Position numbers and translations under genes: made by a program
Notes under the pieces: model-generated
What the model was told of the DNA's origin: nothing
What the model saw: only the letters and a program-made list of their open reading frames with translations
Databases searched by the model: none
Part shown: piece after piece, positions 10,449 through 22,046 of the stretch
How the letters are laid out: the number at the start of each line of letters is the position of its first letter
Numbering within the stretch: position 1 is the first letter of the stretch
Source: Dryas octopetala
Taxonomy: Eukaryota > Streptophyta > Magnoliopsida > Rosales > Rosaceae
Assembly (NCBI GenBank): GCA_963921425.1
Contig: OY992839.1
Location: 3,350,501-3,414,500, forward strand
DNA length: 64,000 nt
Direction: 5' to 3'

Positions 10449-13432
10449 GTGGTAGAAGATTTTCATATGGAAGTGTGGTGACTGGTGGGTGGGGCTCACT
10501 TTTGCAATTTGCAATAGAAGGGTAGTTGCCTTGTGATTGGACCATTGAGGTGACTGTGTTTTAGCGGGAAATTTTGTGAGAACAAAGAAAAAGATTCCAT
10601 TACGATGGTACTACTATTCCCTAGTGTTATTATGGAATTAATTGAGGTTGATGTAACTCATGTAAGTAAGTTAATGGCATTGATGTTTGTGCTTAAGCCT
10701 TAAACACTCAATTTTGTACTAAAAAGCCGTAAATTCGGGAAAAGCTGGGATTATAATAGTAATGCCAAATCAACGTCATGATGTTAAAGAGATTTTTATC
10801 ATTTCAAGGAACTAATGAGAAGTGAAAGTTGGTAATGATTTTGGTTTGGAGTTGGGGAAACAATCTCTTTCAATTCATCAAGCTGCCTTATCTCATTAAC
10901 AAAAGAAACCCCACATAACATTAAATTTTCTTGAATAATATTGAAAACACAAAAACAACCTTTATCAAATTATTGATGTAATATTATTTAATAATATAAT
11001 TTGATTTAAGCATAATAGTAATATTTTCAATTTTGTTGAAACAAATCTCAATTTCCAATCTCTCTTTCAAATAAAAAATTGTCATATCATTTATTAGTGC
11101 ATTTGGCCATCATATCACAATAAGATGATGATAAGGCTTGTTATTAAATAATAGTGATCCACCATACTTTTATGAAAAAAGAAGATTTCATGCATAAATA
11201 ATTAGCACAGCATCAACCTTTGGTCCTTTACCTACCCTTTCTTATAAAAATACTGTTTTGAAATTAGATATTGGATGAACCAAAAAGGTTGAATTTCGGT
11301 CTATTACTTTATTTTTCGATTTTTTTTGGTCTATTATTTAAATTGGATATTATGTGAACCCCTTTCGAATTACTTAAAATTATAGTTCATAAGATATCCA
11401 TGTCAGCTCAAACAAGAAACAATTAAGAACATATCTAGTTAATGTCAAATCACAACATCATTAACTAAACACTTTGCAATAGGATTGACTAACACTTAGT
11501 CAAAATACATTTGCATTAAACTTAAAAGGATTCAATAGGTCACATCATGCTTGTAGGTTGGAAAAATAAAGTTACAATGTGTCTCATTGTTCTGTTCACA
11601 TTAAACTTAAAAGGATTCAAATTGACATAAAATTGAAATTTTCATAAATGACATATTAAGATCAATTTCAAACATGGGTCAAAGTATACTTTTTTCAATA
11701 AATAAATTAAGGGAAATGCTATTCACCTTTTCCAATTTAGCTTCTTCATCGATATTCTTCTTTATTATTCTGATTTCACAATGTATTTTTAATATCGAAA
11801 CCATTCATTTTTTATATAATTATTTAAAAATCACCTTCGCAAAAAGTCAACTAAATTATAAATCGTTATCAAATAAACTAACGATGAATTAAATTGTTAT
11901 TAAAATCGTTTGTTTATTTGATCACAATCACATAACAAAATAATTTTCAATTTAATTGATTTTCATAATTAAATTTAGAATATGAATAATTCTGATCATA
12001 AATTTACAATACAAAATAAAAATAATAAAAAAAGAGATCGATAAAGAAAATAAATTAAAGAAAATAAATAACATTCCTCGTAAATAAATACTCTTAAGTC
12101 TTAACTATTGTGATCTCAAATTTTCAAGTAATTGCTGTTTAATTGATTAAATGCATTGGATGAGTCATTAGTATTAAATGCCCAGAATATGAAATATAAT
12201 TTTCACCGCCATCTGTTTGACTTTTTGATGTCTTGGATTTAGTGTATAATTTTCAATATTGCTGTAGCAAAATGAAGCAGTCCCTGCATTTTCAGTCGTA
12301 TTAATGATTTTCTCATTAAGTAGTCAAAGCCAAATTAGACCATTGCTTCTTTACCCCAATCAAGAAATCAAAGTTTTCGTTTGCCTAAACGCACAAAAAC
12401 CATGTGATTTGTAAAATGGGTTGTCACAATATGTTACTCCATAGTCCATTGTCTTAAGCTGGAGAAAATTTACCCCACGACCCCTAGGCTCTCGTTGAAG
12501 TTAAAGACTGAAAGACTGAAATAGTTAGTCCAACTTTGACTCAGAACAATTTTCGTTTGACTAAGTTGTCTTCTTAATTTATCGGTGACATTTATTTTTT
12601 CTTAGATAAATTATCTTTTATTATTTTTCAAACAAAAAAAGTCTTTTCAATTAGATTAAAAATTATGATTTTTTTGTTTTGAAAACTCAAATGGAGGCCA
12701 ACATCCATATGGATATACCTAATATAAACCAGTCCACTTTTTAATAAGCCGAAGGCTTGACTCTTTTTAATGAAACTGTTGAACAATTTTAATACAGTGA
12801 AATTGTTTTCAATTATAATCTTAAAATTGTATAAAATAATATTTATACAAATCCAAAAATTAAGTGTTGCACAGTTTTAGTAAATGTAAAATTGAACTCA
12901 AAATTCAAAACCCCTTACCAAAAAAACAAAAAAAATAAAAGGAAAGCCAAAGTTTCACCACTTACTAAGTTACTAGTAAATTAGTAATTACTTCCTTATT
13001 TGGTTGGATTGATGAATATGCATTCTATAATTTGTTTTTTAAATACCAAATTGACTTATTTAAATATTTTGAGTACAATAAAGCATGATTCCCAAATTTT
13101 TATAAATGATTTAAAATCCATCACAACTTTAATATTGAAAAAAAAGAAGATGAAAGCTAAAAAATTAAAATAAGAAATATAATTTTTATTTAACTAAAAA
13201 AAAAGAAAGAAAATAAGACGGGTCCACAGAAATAAGTTAAAGAGACTAAAGAGAGAGAGAAGGGCAAATAATGAAAATAGGACGAGAATGTGGAGATATA
13301 AAGTACTACTACTGTTCCCTAAACCCCAACCCTAACTTTTCTCTTCCTCTTCACCCCCAAACCCCTTTTTCACACTCACACTCACTCACAGTCACAGATA
13401 GCTAAGCTAAGTCAGATTACAAAACAATTGGT

Positions 13433-13478
<46 letters not shown>

Positions 13479-13593
13479 TTGAGCTTCTGTTTCGTCACCA
13501 CCTTCACAATCGCACTCACACTGCGCACAACCTGAGAACCCAAAACAGAAAACCAAAAAATCCAAGAGGCCGAGACTCAGAGGGTCACAAAAG
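10449..13593. other. Intergenic DNA and KRP promoter/5' UTR
   Basis: Very AT-rich, no gene recognised. A 22-base block (CATTAAACTTAAAAGGATTC...) occurs twice, near 11513 and 11600. The last 350 bases look like promoter and leader of the KRP gene: a CCCTAAACCCCAACCCTAAC telomere-like motif near 13318 and a pyrimidine leader with about 20 CT units at 13435-13476. Confidence 0.5.
13435..13476. repeat. (CT)n microsatellite in the KRP leader
   Basis: About 20 CT dinucleotides roughly 120 bases upstream of the KRP start codon, inside the presumed 5' UTR. CT-rich leaders are common in plant genes. Length polymorphism is expected. Confidence 0.85.
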
Positions 13594-16238
13594 ATGGGGA
13601 AGTACATGGAGAAATCCAAAATCACTGGTGGGGTGGCAGTGATGGAGGTCTCTGTTTCGCCACAGTCGTCTCTCGGCGTTCGAACCAGAGCCAAAACCCT
13701 AGCCCTCCAGAAACTCCAACAGCAACAGCAACAAAACCAACAATCACCCACTGTAGAACCCGACCCAGATACCTCCTCCTTGTACTATCTCCAGCTCAGA
13801 AGCCGCCGTCTCGAGAAACCCCCATTGAAGAAGCAGAGCCAGAATCAGTGCTGCGCAGAGAGCCGTGGAAGGCCCGTCGATTCCGGGTCCAATTCGAGGG
13901 TGAGTTTGGGCTCGTCGGTGGACTCGGGCTGGGCTGGGTCAGGTGAGAGGAAGGAGGAGGGGAAAGGGTGTTTTGGTAATTTCGGGAGTGAAGCAGAGTA
14001 TTGTAACGATGGGGGAGTTGAGGCTTCCTTTGGGGAAAACAACTTGGAGTTTGAAGGCAGAGAAAGGTATATTTTTGCTTTCTTCGTGTGTTTATTCGAA
14101 ATGGGTTTTCTATTTTCTTTTTTGTTTTGGTCTTAATTATTATTTTTTGGTGTTTTTGGCTCTGTTTTTCAGTGTCTATTTTGTTTTTGCCTCATGTTTA
14201 AGAAATATGGTTTCTGTTAATATGTGGGATTAATGGTGTCAGAACGTCCTTTCAAAAGTCAGACAAAAAAAAAGGTACTTCCTATCAGAAGAAAAAGATA
14301 AGAGAAAAACAGTTTTGTGTTAATAACTTTATATTATATTTGGGGTCTCTTTTTGTGTTTACTAGAAATTTTCAAATATGGAGTTTTTATGGTTCATTTA
14401 ATGAGTTCTTTTGGCTGACCAGCTGTGTGTGCGGGCTTTGATTTGCTAGCTTCTGGTTGATTCTCCTCTTCTTCATAAATAAATAATAATACTCAAAAGG
14501 AAAAATTTTGGGTTTTTTCATACTTGGAAAAAGTTCATGATTTCTTCCCTCGCAAGAAAAAGGGGTTGTGTTTAAAAAACTTTAAGCTGTTCTGGTTTGC
14601 TTTCACATTTTCACCCTCGAAAGTTTTTTGCTTTGGCTTTTGGGTGTGTCACAGTCTCACAGACTCACATTTATTGTCTTTTCATGTTTTTTTTTATTTT
14701 TTTTATTTTTTATTGTCTTTGAAGGATGTCTTCATTTATATTTCATACACATACATATATTGAAGTCTCCCATTGGGGCATAGCTTCTCTGTGTTTGGTT
14801 TCCGTGTTTTCACTTTCATCTAATGCATTAATGCTATATTGTGTATGTAAATGTCATCATGAAAGGTTAGTGACGTTTGTGACTTGTGAGAGGTCCTTTA
14901 ATGAATAATTCGAAGTTTACATATATGAGACATGTGTAACTCTCAGCTGAGTTATCAAAAATCCAACTTTTCCATATGGAGGAATCTGATTTATTTCTTT
15001 CAAAGTGAGAAAAAAAAAAAGTTTAATTGAGCAGACATCATCCATATTACATATTAATAGTTGTGCATTATCTATGCAGAGATAGTTGTAAAATCAAGTT
15101 TTGGTTATCTTTACCCACCATTGTTAATTTAGCTTAGGCCCTCAAGGTTTCTTGCATAGATTTGTCGCATCAACCTGGTGAATAACTTAAAACATTGTTT
15201 CTATCTGTTAGTACATAGTGGGAGAAGAGAGACAAAATTGTTGGTATTATGGGTGTGAATTCATTTCTTCAACTTGGTTATATATTTCGTTTTCCCTTTT
15301 ATTTTTAAAAATAGCGTTGATGAAATCAAGAAATAATAAGAGGTTTGCAGTACTGACAGCAATAGCTCTTGTGCTTCGTCTGTGTTTGCAATAATATGTA
15401 TCATTTTCATGGGGCCTAGTTGCCACTGAAACACTTATCACTTATGTTGGATACTCTGTTTGGGGTTAGGCAGTAGGTGACAAAGAGTTGCAGATCTCGT
15501 GCTTTTTGTGGTTTGGCATACACTGCCAAATCGGAGCTTGTTTTATTCAAAACAGTTTCTTTTTCTAGGATTTTTTTTTTTTGTTTATGGTGGTTTAATT
15601 GACATGCTTATAAGTGTACTGACCTACTGATTGTGTCATTAATTTTATCTTGAAGAAACAAAAAAGAAAAAACTTGGGGGTTCTTTTTTGGGTGATGGAG
15701 GGCCCCAGAAATAATATTTTGGGGTGAGGGTAGTCTGATGCTGGCATAGTAATGTTTATATGCAAATCTACCGAGTTAGTATTATTAATTTTCCATGTTT
15801 ATGCAGGAGCACCAGGGAAAGCACGCCATGCAGCTTGATAAGGGGGTCGGACACTGTTGGAACCCCCGGTTCCACCACAAGGCGGACTAGTTCTATTTCT
15901 AGTCACCGGAGAGTTAGAAATGATATGCAAAGAAATATCCCAACAACCCATGAGATGGAGGAGTTCTTCTCCCGAGCTGAGCAGCAGCAGCAGAAAATCT
16001 TCATTGAGAAGTATGCTACTTTCATTCCATCACTAACTTTTATGATTTATGTTTTAATCCGCAGTGTAGGTTAGCTCAAATAGATTATTAGCATTGGTGC
16101 CTGATGGGCCACAATGCACCTGTGAATACTCGACGAAATCCTCTTATTTGTTTGTTCGGTTTTCGCAGGTACAACTTCGACATTATTAATGATTTACCCC
16201 TTCCTGGAAGGTATGAATGGGTGCAAGTGTTGCCCTAA
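13594..16238 (+). CDS. KRP3: Cyclin-dependent kinase inhibitor, KRP/ICK family
   Basis: Three exons: 13594-14066, 15807-16010, 16169-16238; 248 residues. The N-terminus (MGKYMEKSK) and the SSLYYLQLRSRRLEKPP block are conserved KRP motifs. A poly-Gln tract lies at about residues 38-50. The C-terminal 45 residues hold the CDK/cyclin-binding region: EMEEFFSRAEQQQQKIFIEK, then YNFDIINDLPLPGRYEW and the VQVLP end typical of the family. KRPs bind and inhibit CDKA-cyclin D complexes in the nucleus and promote endoreduplication and cell-cycle exit. The middle is Ser/Gly-rich and probably disordered. The symbol is by resemblance to Arabidopsis KRP3/ICK6. Assignment to the KRP3/4/5 subgroup is likely and the exact paralogue is not proven. 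The first intron is long (1.7 kb). Confidence 0.94.
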
Positions 16239-18598
16239 GGGAAGCACATGCTTAGCATTTGAAGGAAGTGCCAGGAATTAGTGGGTGCAGCATCTGAAAT
16301 AAATCTTTTAAGCCCAAGTAAAAAAAATGAAATAATCGTCCATTTGACGATTCATAACAGAGCTATGAAGTAGTCTCCAGTCACTAGAGCGTAAAACCAG
16401 ATTCTTTGATGAAGAGTGAAGGGATCATTTGAGAAGAGATTAGGTGGTTTTTTGCACTGATTTTCTGTCATTGTCAATTTTAAGGGGTATATCTAATTAC
16501 TAGATTTTCATTTTGTCTTCTGTGAAATTAACCTTTGTCAATATTTAGGTAGGGATGACTGGATTGAGACTGCGTGCACTTTGGAAATAAATGTAACTCA
16601 TTTCCTTTCCCGTAGGCGATATCTTTGCCTTTTCATCTGTTTTATGGACCCCTCATTCTACTGATAACTAATTAAATTGATCATAACCTGCGCTGATTTA
16701 TGGTACAAGTCTTGATGTTGATGTTTCCAAGTATGTGAATCTTATGTAAGATTGCTTTCTGATTTTGTTATTTCCTTTTTAAATGTGAGAGAGTTTTCTG
16801 CTGAGTGATCATGGTTAGAGACTTGCAAAGTTGCAATCATGGACCAGTTGGACTAGCTGGTTAAATTGATCTAGCATATATGTAATTGGAAAATATTGAT
16901 TTCACTTAATTATTTAAGAGAGATGATATTGGCGCTCCAAAATGACTTCACACTTCACTCTCACAAGAATAGTGCAGAAAATTCTTTTTGGACTCAAAAT
17001 ACCATTTCCCTTATGACACTACAAGAAGTGAAAATGACTTGCACTCCTCTACACTCTCACACATGAGGAGTGCATAAGGTTGATTTTGAAGTGCCAAAAT
17101 CATCTCCCTATCGAAATGCTACATGATTGTTTCTGCACATTTTACATAGCCCTTTGTGTGTATGCATGCTGTTGCAATTTTTATTCAATTTGTTAGATCA
17201 GGGTCTGAAAATTGAGCGGGGAAGTTGTCCTTTTCCTGCAATTTATAATCAGAAAAGAACGAATGTGGTATGGTGGGGTTGCGCAACCAGTTGTGGATTG
17301 TTGGCTAGTGTCAAACTTGAGAGCTCCAGGTCTGACTGACATGATGATGTTTTTGTTGATTTTTTCTTATCCCATTAACGATTTCTGCTTCTAATTTGTG
17401 GTGGCAAAGCAGACCCAGTTACAGTGTGCCAAGTGGGGATTTACTGAGCCTGCATGAAGCCATGAATCATGTATGTATAGACCTTTGTAGGGATTGAGTC
17501 TTTTTTAAATTCACATGTGGACATGGTACGGTTCTGGCTTCTGCTTTGATTACATTCAAGTCGCAAGTAGCGACATGATGTTCTACTTAGATTCTCTCTG
17601 CGAAAGCTTTGTTTCTTGTGGAAGACTGGAAGTTGTAGGGTAAGCTGTTGCTGTTCAGTCCAACTGGATATATGTTTTTGCGGTTTGCACCACTTTGTTT
17701 TGCATTTTGATGCTAAAGAACGGAATATGGTAGGAGAGCAAGAGTGGGTTACCAATGGACTGACATAACAGTAATAATTGAAATACAACCCTCTCACCAG
17801 TGGTTCAATAGTAAAATGATGATGAGTATGAAACCAATGGTAAACTTAGATATCCAAGATTCGAACTCTCATGTGTACAAAAGTACTTTAGTTTATTGGA
17901 TACGTATAGTTTGCAATGAGGAATGGGCCGTTAGGAACTCCTCATTACCTAAAAGGAAAAAAAAGAAATTCAAAATTCCAAACTCATAGCCCTTTAAAAC
18001 TGTAAAAAATATGGGTGTTTTGAAAGTTGATAATTACTTTAGTTGGATACTTAGCATCATAAATGAGTCAGTTGCATGGCATTTGGAAACAGGCTTACCA
18101 TTAAGTACAAACAGTTACATGCAGATATGTCATACAATACACCAAAAATGCCTTTCAGAATAACTCATTTTCAAAGGGTTGCAATTTAAAGTACCAGGGC
18201 CACAGGCCCACAGCCTCAATGTCTTACTTTGATGTAGCCTCAAATACCATTGCAGGTATTCACTTAAGCATAAGTTGAGGAGGCCCATTTGACCCATAAT
18301 GGGGTTTTAACTTGAGCATTCGAGATTGATCTGAGAGACAATCCAAATATGCATATAAGACTATAAAAGCTACACACATGTACAGCTCTTCAAGGTAAAA
18401 AAAAAAACATTGCATTTCTGATTAATAATATTCAAAGTTTACATGAAATACATGAAGAAATTAACCTTAACAAATTATTATTTCATCAGCACAAACTGAA
18501 TGGATAGGATTCTGTATTTTTTTTGTCCAGTGGAACAGTCGACTAGTCAATACATCCCTAGTCCTAAAAACAAATGCACAATGCAGTGTTATGTGATG
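16239..18598. other. Intergenic DNA between convergent KRP and BSD genes
   Basis: Holds the 3' UTRs of two convergent genes and a small fold-back element at 16918-17108. Otherwise AT-rich and without recognisable coding sequence. A 118-codon minus frame at 17441-17797 has no family signature and is not called. Confidence 0.5.
16918..17108. mobile_element. Short fold-back MITE, about 190 bp
   Basis: Left end GAGAGATGATATTGGCGCTCC pairs with the inverted right end GGGAGATGATTTTGGCACTTC. The inner blocks CACTCTCACAAGAATAGTGC and GCACTCCTCTACACTCTCAC are partly related. TA dinucleotides flank both sides, as in Stowaway-like elements, but the ends are imperfect. Non-coding. Confidence 0.5.
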
Positions 18599-20680
18599 CT
18601 ATGGAGTTGGAGGCGCTAAGCTTGCTCTAGGCTTTGCCTCTGCCATTTCAACTTCATATGCATTGGCATTTGTAGACTTTAGTTCATTTTCCATTGCCAT
18701 TTCTTTGAGTCTTGCTAGTTGTATGGCACGCAGCTCGCATCTGATAATCAAATCAAGAAATCACATTTAATGAAAATAGTCAAACACCGTTGAATGAGTA
18801 AGTGACTTTCATCATTTCGTTTCAAAGAGTTTGCTTATCACGCTAATTCCTGAATGCAGTTTTTGTTAAGGAACAAATAAAAATGAACAAAAATTGATGT
18901 CATGAATATAGGTTAGCTGGAGTTATTCTTTAGCTAAGCATCATCCCTTTGTCAAGAAAAGTTTTCAGGGATCATCTAAAAATCAAGTTTTTGAACTAGT
19001 CAGGTGTGACAACATGGTGTCATTATAGACAGTAACATCTATTATAAGCCTTACCATGTCAGACTAAATCATTAGCTTGGTGCTATCTGATTCACAACAA
19101 AACAAATTTCGTTCCTTCAACTCAATTGCTTGTTTGTTAGACGATTCAAATGGTGTAGGTGCACATGTACAGAGTTCACAAAACAAGAAAATATTAATGT
19201 GCAAAAATTGGTCTCATGCACAATCCAAACCTATGACTAAACCAATGCTAACTGCATCCAAGTGTAGAGCATGCAATTTTGCTGAGATTAGAGGATCATT
19301 TTGCTTGATTAATTCTTTAACAACTCTTCTCTGTCCTATGATAGGAATGAGGACAAGAGTCTAGAGCTCTGTCATATGCACTCTGTATGCTATAAGCACT
19401 CATGTGATCAGCTGGAAATCTATCACCTAGTCTGCTACCCTTGCATTCTTAGAGAAGAATAACCAAAAGTAAACCTCTTAGATAAGTACTCCTTAAATCC
19501 TGTCAACAACTAATCCATCATTCAAACTGTGCTCTTTAATAACATGGCGTGCAACATAATTGAAAATTTGAAACTTCTAAATACTTACTCAGCCACATGT
19601 GGCTTGACAAGCGTAAAGTATATTCTCCAAAATTGACGTTCCTTCAAGTTGCGTGGGCATAGCATGTATCTTAGATGGGAAATCTCCTGAAAAACAAGAA
19701 GGATCCATGATTATGCTCTTAAAGGATAGTATGATGCAACTCCAAGTTATATCTTATAAAAAATCTAGCTGTGGTTCCTAGAATATCCTCTTTTTGCTAT
19801 TTAATTCAATTTCCTGAGCTGGTGTGATAAAAACCAGCTCTCAGTGAAATACAAACTCAACATTTTAAGGGGACCAACCAATTAAAAAAAACTTGCAAAT
19901 TGTTAGAGAACAATGCAACATTCTTATAAGGCCAAAGAAAAAGAAAGAAAGAAAAAAAAGGCAACATTCTATAATCTCTTCTATAAAAAGAACTATTATA
20001 TATTGAACCAACTTCAAAATTGTGAATTTGACATCAATTGCAAAAAGCATTAAAGATATAGGTCGAGCTAGAATTCAACCTTCACTTTTGACAGCACAAG
20101 GGTGGCATGTCTTTCCTGCCATTCCGAGAGATCATTTTGAGTGTTGCTCGAAGTTGTCGGAGAATTGTCACCACCAGTAGCTCCCTCATCATCTACACCA
20201 CAATCAATTCAATGTGCATTTAATTCAATTAAAAAAGAAAAAGAAAGAACCCATTACAGTTCTTATTGTCCTTATTGTACTGATGCATAGATTCAAATGT
20301 ATGATAACAAACCCAGCTTAAGATTTTGATATTTACCCACATGAACCCAACAAACTCATTATCAAACTTAATCAAAAAAACCTTTCATTTCACTTCTAGA
20401 ACACCAAAACAACATAAAGCACTTGTCTTTTACTTTCTTTTGTTTTCTCAGTTACCAAACAGATTTGGCATAAGGTGATAATAAGAGAGCTACCCGGGAG
20501 AGAGAAATTCTTGAAGGTGTCTAAAGTGAAAGACTTGACGTGATCGATCAATTGCTGTGTGACTCCGAGTAGCTCTTCTTCTTGTTCGTTTTGGTGATGG
20601 GGCTGCTTTGGGGGATCTGGGTTTTTGGTCTCTTCGCTATTCTTTAAAAGAGTGCGTCGGAACCACGAAGATAGGTCCAT
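18599..20680 (-). CDS. Small BSD-domain protein
   Basis: Four exons on the minus strand: 20680-20494, 20192-20080, 19686-19589, 18740-18599; 179 residues. The start MDLSSWFRRTLL is the first ATG on that strand after a promoter with TGGGCY motifs. The BSD domain is about residues 85-140. It has EWQERHATLVLS, HLRYMLCPRNLKERQFWRIY with the diagnostic Phe-Trp...Tyr-Phe pattern, then FTLVKPHVAE. The tail is charged, then Ala/Pro-rich. BSD domains (BTF2-like, synapse-associated, DOS2-like) are helical modules in TFIIH p62 and in small plant proteins of unknown role. The family match is clear. The molecular function of this plant subgroup is not established, so I give no symbol. The gene is convergent with the KRP gene. 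Confidence 0.9.
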
Positions 20681-20754
20681 TCGCGAAATGGTTGCGAGTC
20701 ACAGACTCCTCAGTGAAAGAAAGAGAGCGATGGTCATAAAAAAAAAAGTGATTA

Positions 20755-20816
20755 TGGGCTTAATTGGGCCGCTCTATTAACTGGCCCCTTAAACTAGAGA
20801 GCAAGCGTGATGGGCT
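20755..20816 (-). promoter_or_regulatory. Site II-like (TGGGCY) motifs upstream of the BSD gene
   Basis: TGGGCT at 20755-20760, TGGGCC at 20765-20770 and TGGGCT at 20811-20816, within 75-140 bp upstream of the minus-strand start codon. Such TCP-bound site II clusters are typical of plant housekeeping and growth genes. Activity is inferred from motif and position only. Confidence 0.5.
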
Positions 20817-21027
20817 TGTTTGCATTTTAGGCACTTGTTGAGTTGTTGCAAAGTCCTTTTCAAGATGTGGTCAAAAAAAAAAAATCCTTTTCAAGATAGG
20901 GTTGTAACTCGAATGAGTTGGAGTGTTGGACGGCTCGGGTATGGAATCTAGGATGGAAATTGGGTTTATCGTCTAACTTGACTTTAGGGTTTAGAATTTG
21001 ACTTCAGCTTACCCAAGATGTACTACT

Positions 21028-21061
21028 AGTTTCAAAATGTTGTTTGTGATGGGAGCATTGG

Positions 21062-21129
<68 letters not shown>

Positions 21130-21162
21130 AAAATGTTGTTTGTGATGGGAGCATTGGAAATG
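21028..21162. repeat. 39-bp repeat pair flanking a (GA)n microsatellite
   Basis: The 39-base block starting AGTTTCAAAATGTTGTTTGT occurs identically at 21028-21066 and 21124-21162. About 29 GA units lie between (21067-21125), and a shorter GA run follows the second block. This looks like slippage or unequal exchange at the microsatellite. The open frames here are simple-sequence artefacts. Confidence 0.85.
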
Positions 21163-21249
21163 GGGAGAGAGAGAGAGTTAGTAACCATTTGTATAAGTAT
21201 CATGACTCTTTAGAAATTATTTGAGTTGTTGCAAAGTTCTTTTCAAAAG

Positions 21250-21861
21250 GGAAAAATTTACAAATAGTATACATATTTTGATGATTGTTTCATTTTAGAA
21301 CATTAATTTTGCTTTGTGTTAATGAAGAATCTATACTTTCATTTTGTGTCAATTAAGGACCATGTTTTTTTTTTTCAGCTTTCATCTCAACTTTGGTTGA
21401 ACCCATCAAAACTCTACCAAATTCAAAAAATACTAGGGTTAAAGATATGCATCTCCTATTTACAACCATATACAAATTACCCAAATCGGATCTCTACAAC
21501 TCCAGATAATCGGCCCCAAAGTAGGATACCCGAAACTGTCTGATTGTCTAAATTTTTTCTCAGAAATCCGATTGGACAGTTTCAGGTACCTTACTTTTGA
21601 GCCAATTATCTGAAGTTGTAGATATTCAATTTGAGTGATCTTTGTATGGTTGTAAAGAGGAGATGCATAGCTTTAACTCAAGTATAAGTTTGCTAAATTT
21701 GGTGGAGTTTTGATGGGTCCAATGTCGGGCCAAAGTTGAGATAAAACAGGATTCTTAATTGACACAAAATAAAAGTATGTGTCATCCATTAACAATAATC
21801 AAAATTAATGTCTTAAATGAAATAACTATCAAAGTATGTGTCATGTTTGTAAATTTTTTCC
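21250..21861. mobile_element. Fold-back MITE, about 612 bp
   Basis: Left end GGAAAAATTTACAAATAGTA and inverted right end GGAAAAAATTTACAAACATG. Inverted similarity runs through nearly the whole element: TTTTGTGTCAATTAAG, CTCAACTTTGG, CCCATCAAAACTC-ACCAAAT, ATGCATCTCCT-TTTACAACCATA, ACAACT-CAGATAAT. The arms meet at about 21560. Comparison with the uninterrupted copy A at 20860-20905 supports insertion. The target duplication is short (possibly CAAA) and not firm. Non-coding. Confidence 0.75.
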
Positions 21862-22046
21862 AAATTAGGATTGTAACTTGACTGCGATAGATGACTCAAT
21901 TGGGTTTAGACTTCAGATTAGAATTGTCTAACTCGAGTTTATGATTTAGGGTTTAAAATTTGACTTCAGTTGTCCAAGATACACTTCTAATTCAAAAACG
22001 TGTGGTTGGTTATGGGGGATTGGAAATGGACATAGAGCTAGTAACA

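Larger units (their letters stand above)
20836..22046. repeat. Segmental tandem duplication, second copy interrupted by a MITE
   Basis: Copy A (20836 to about 21185) and copy B (about 21220-21249 plus 21862-22046) share, in order, GAGTTGTTGCAAAGT-CTTTTCAA, GGGTTGTAACTCGA-TGA, GTCTAACTTGACTTTAGGGTTTAGAATTTGACTTCAG, CCAAGAT-ACT-CTA and ATTGGAAATGGA-AGAG. Divergence is around 15-20 percent by eye. In copy B a roughly 610-bp fold-back element sits between CTTTTCAAAA and AAATTAGGATTGTAAC. No gene is involved. Confidence 0.7.

Noticed and set aside
13407..13751. 114-codon minus-strand frame opposite the KRP start
   Set aside because: Shadow of the KRP first exon and the CT-rich leader, without own signals.
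17441..17797. 118-codon minus-strand frame
   Set aside because: No recognisable domain or conservation clue. It lies in the 3' region of the KRP gene.
17797..17880. Possible tRNA-derived SINE (A-box-like CCAGTGGTTC and B-box-like GATTCGAACTC)
   Set aside because: Boxes are imperfect, no tail or target duplication is visible, and two weak motifs alone are not enough.
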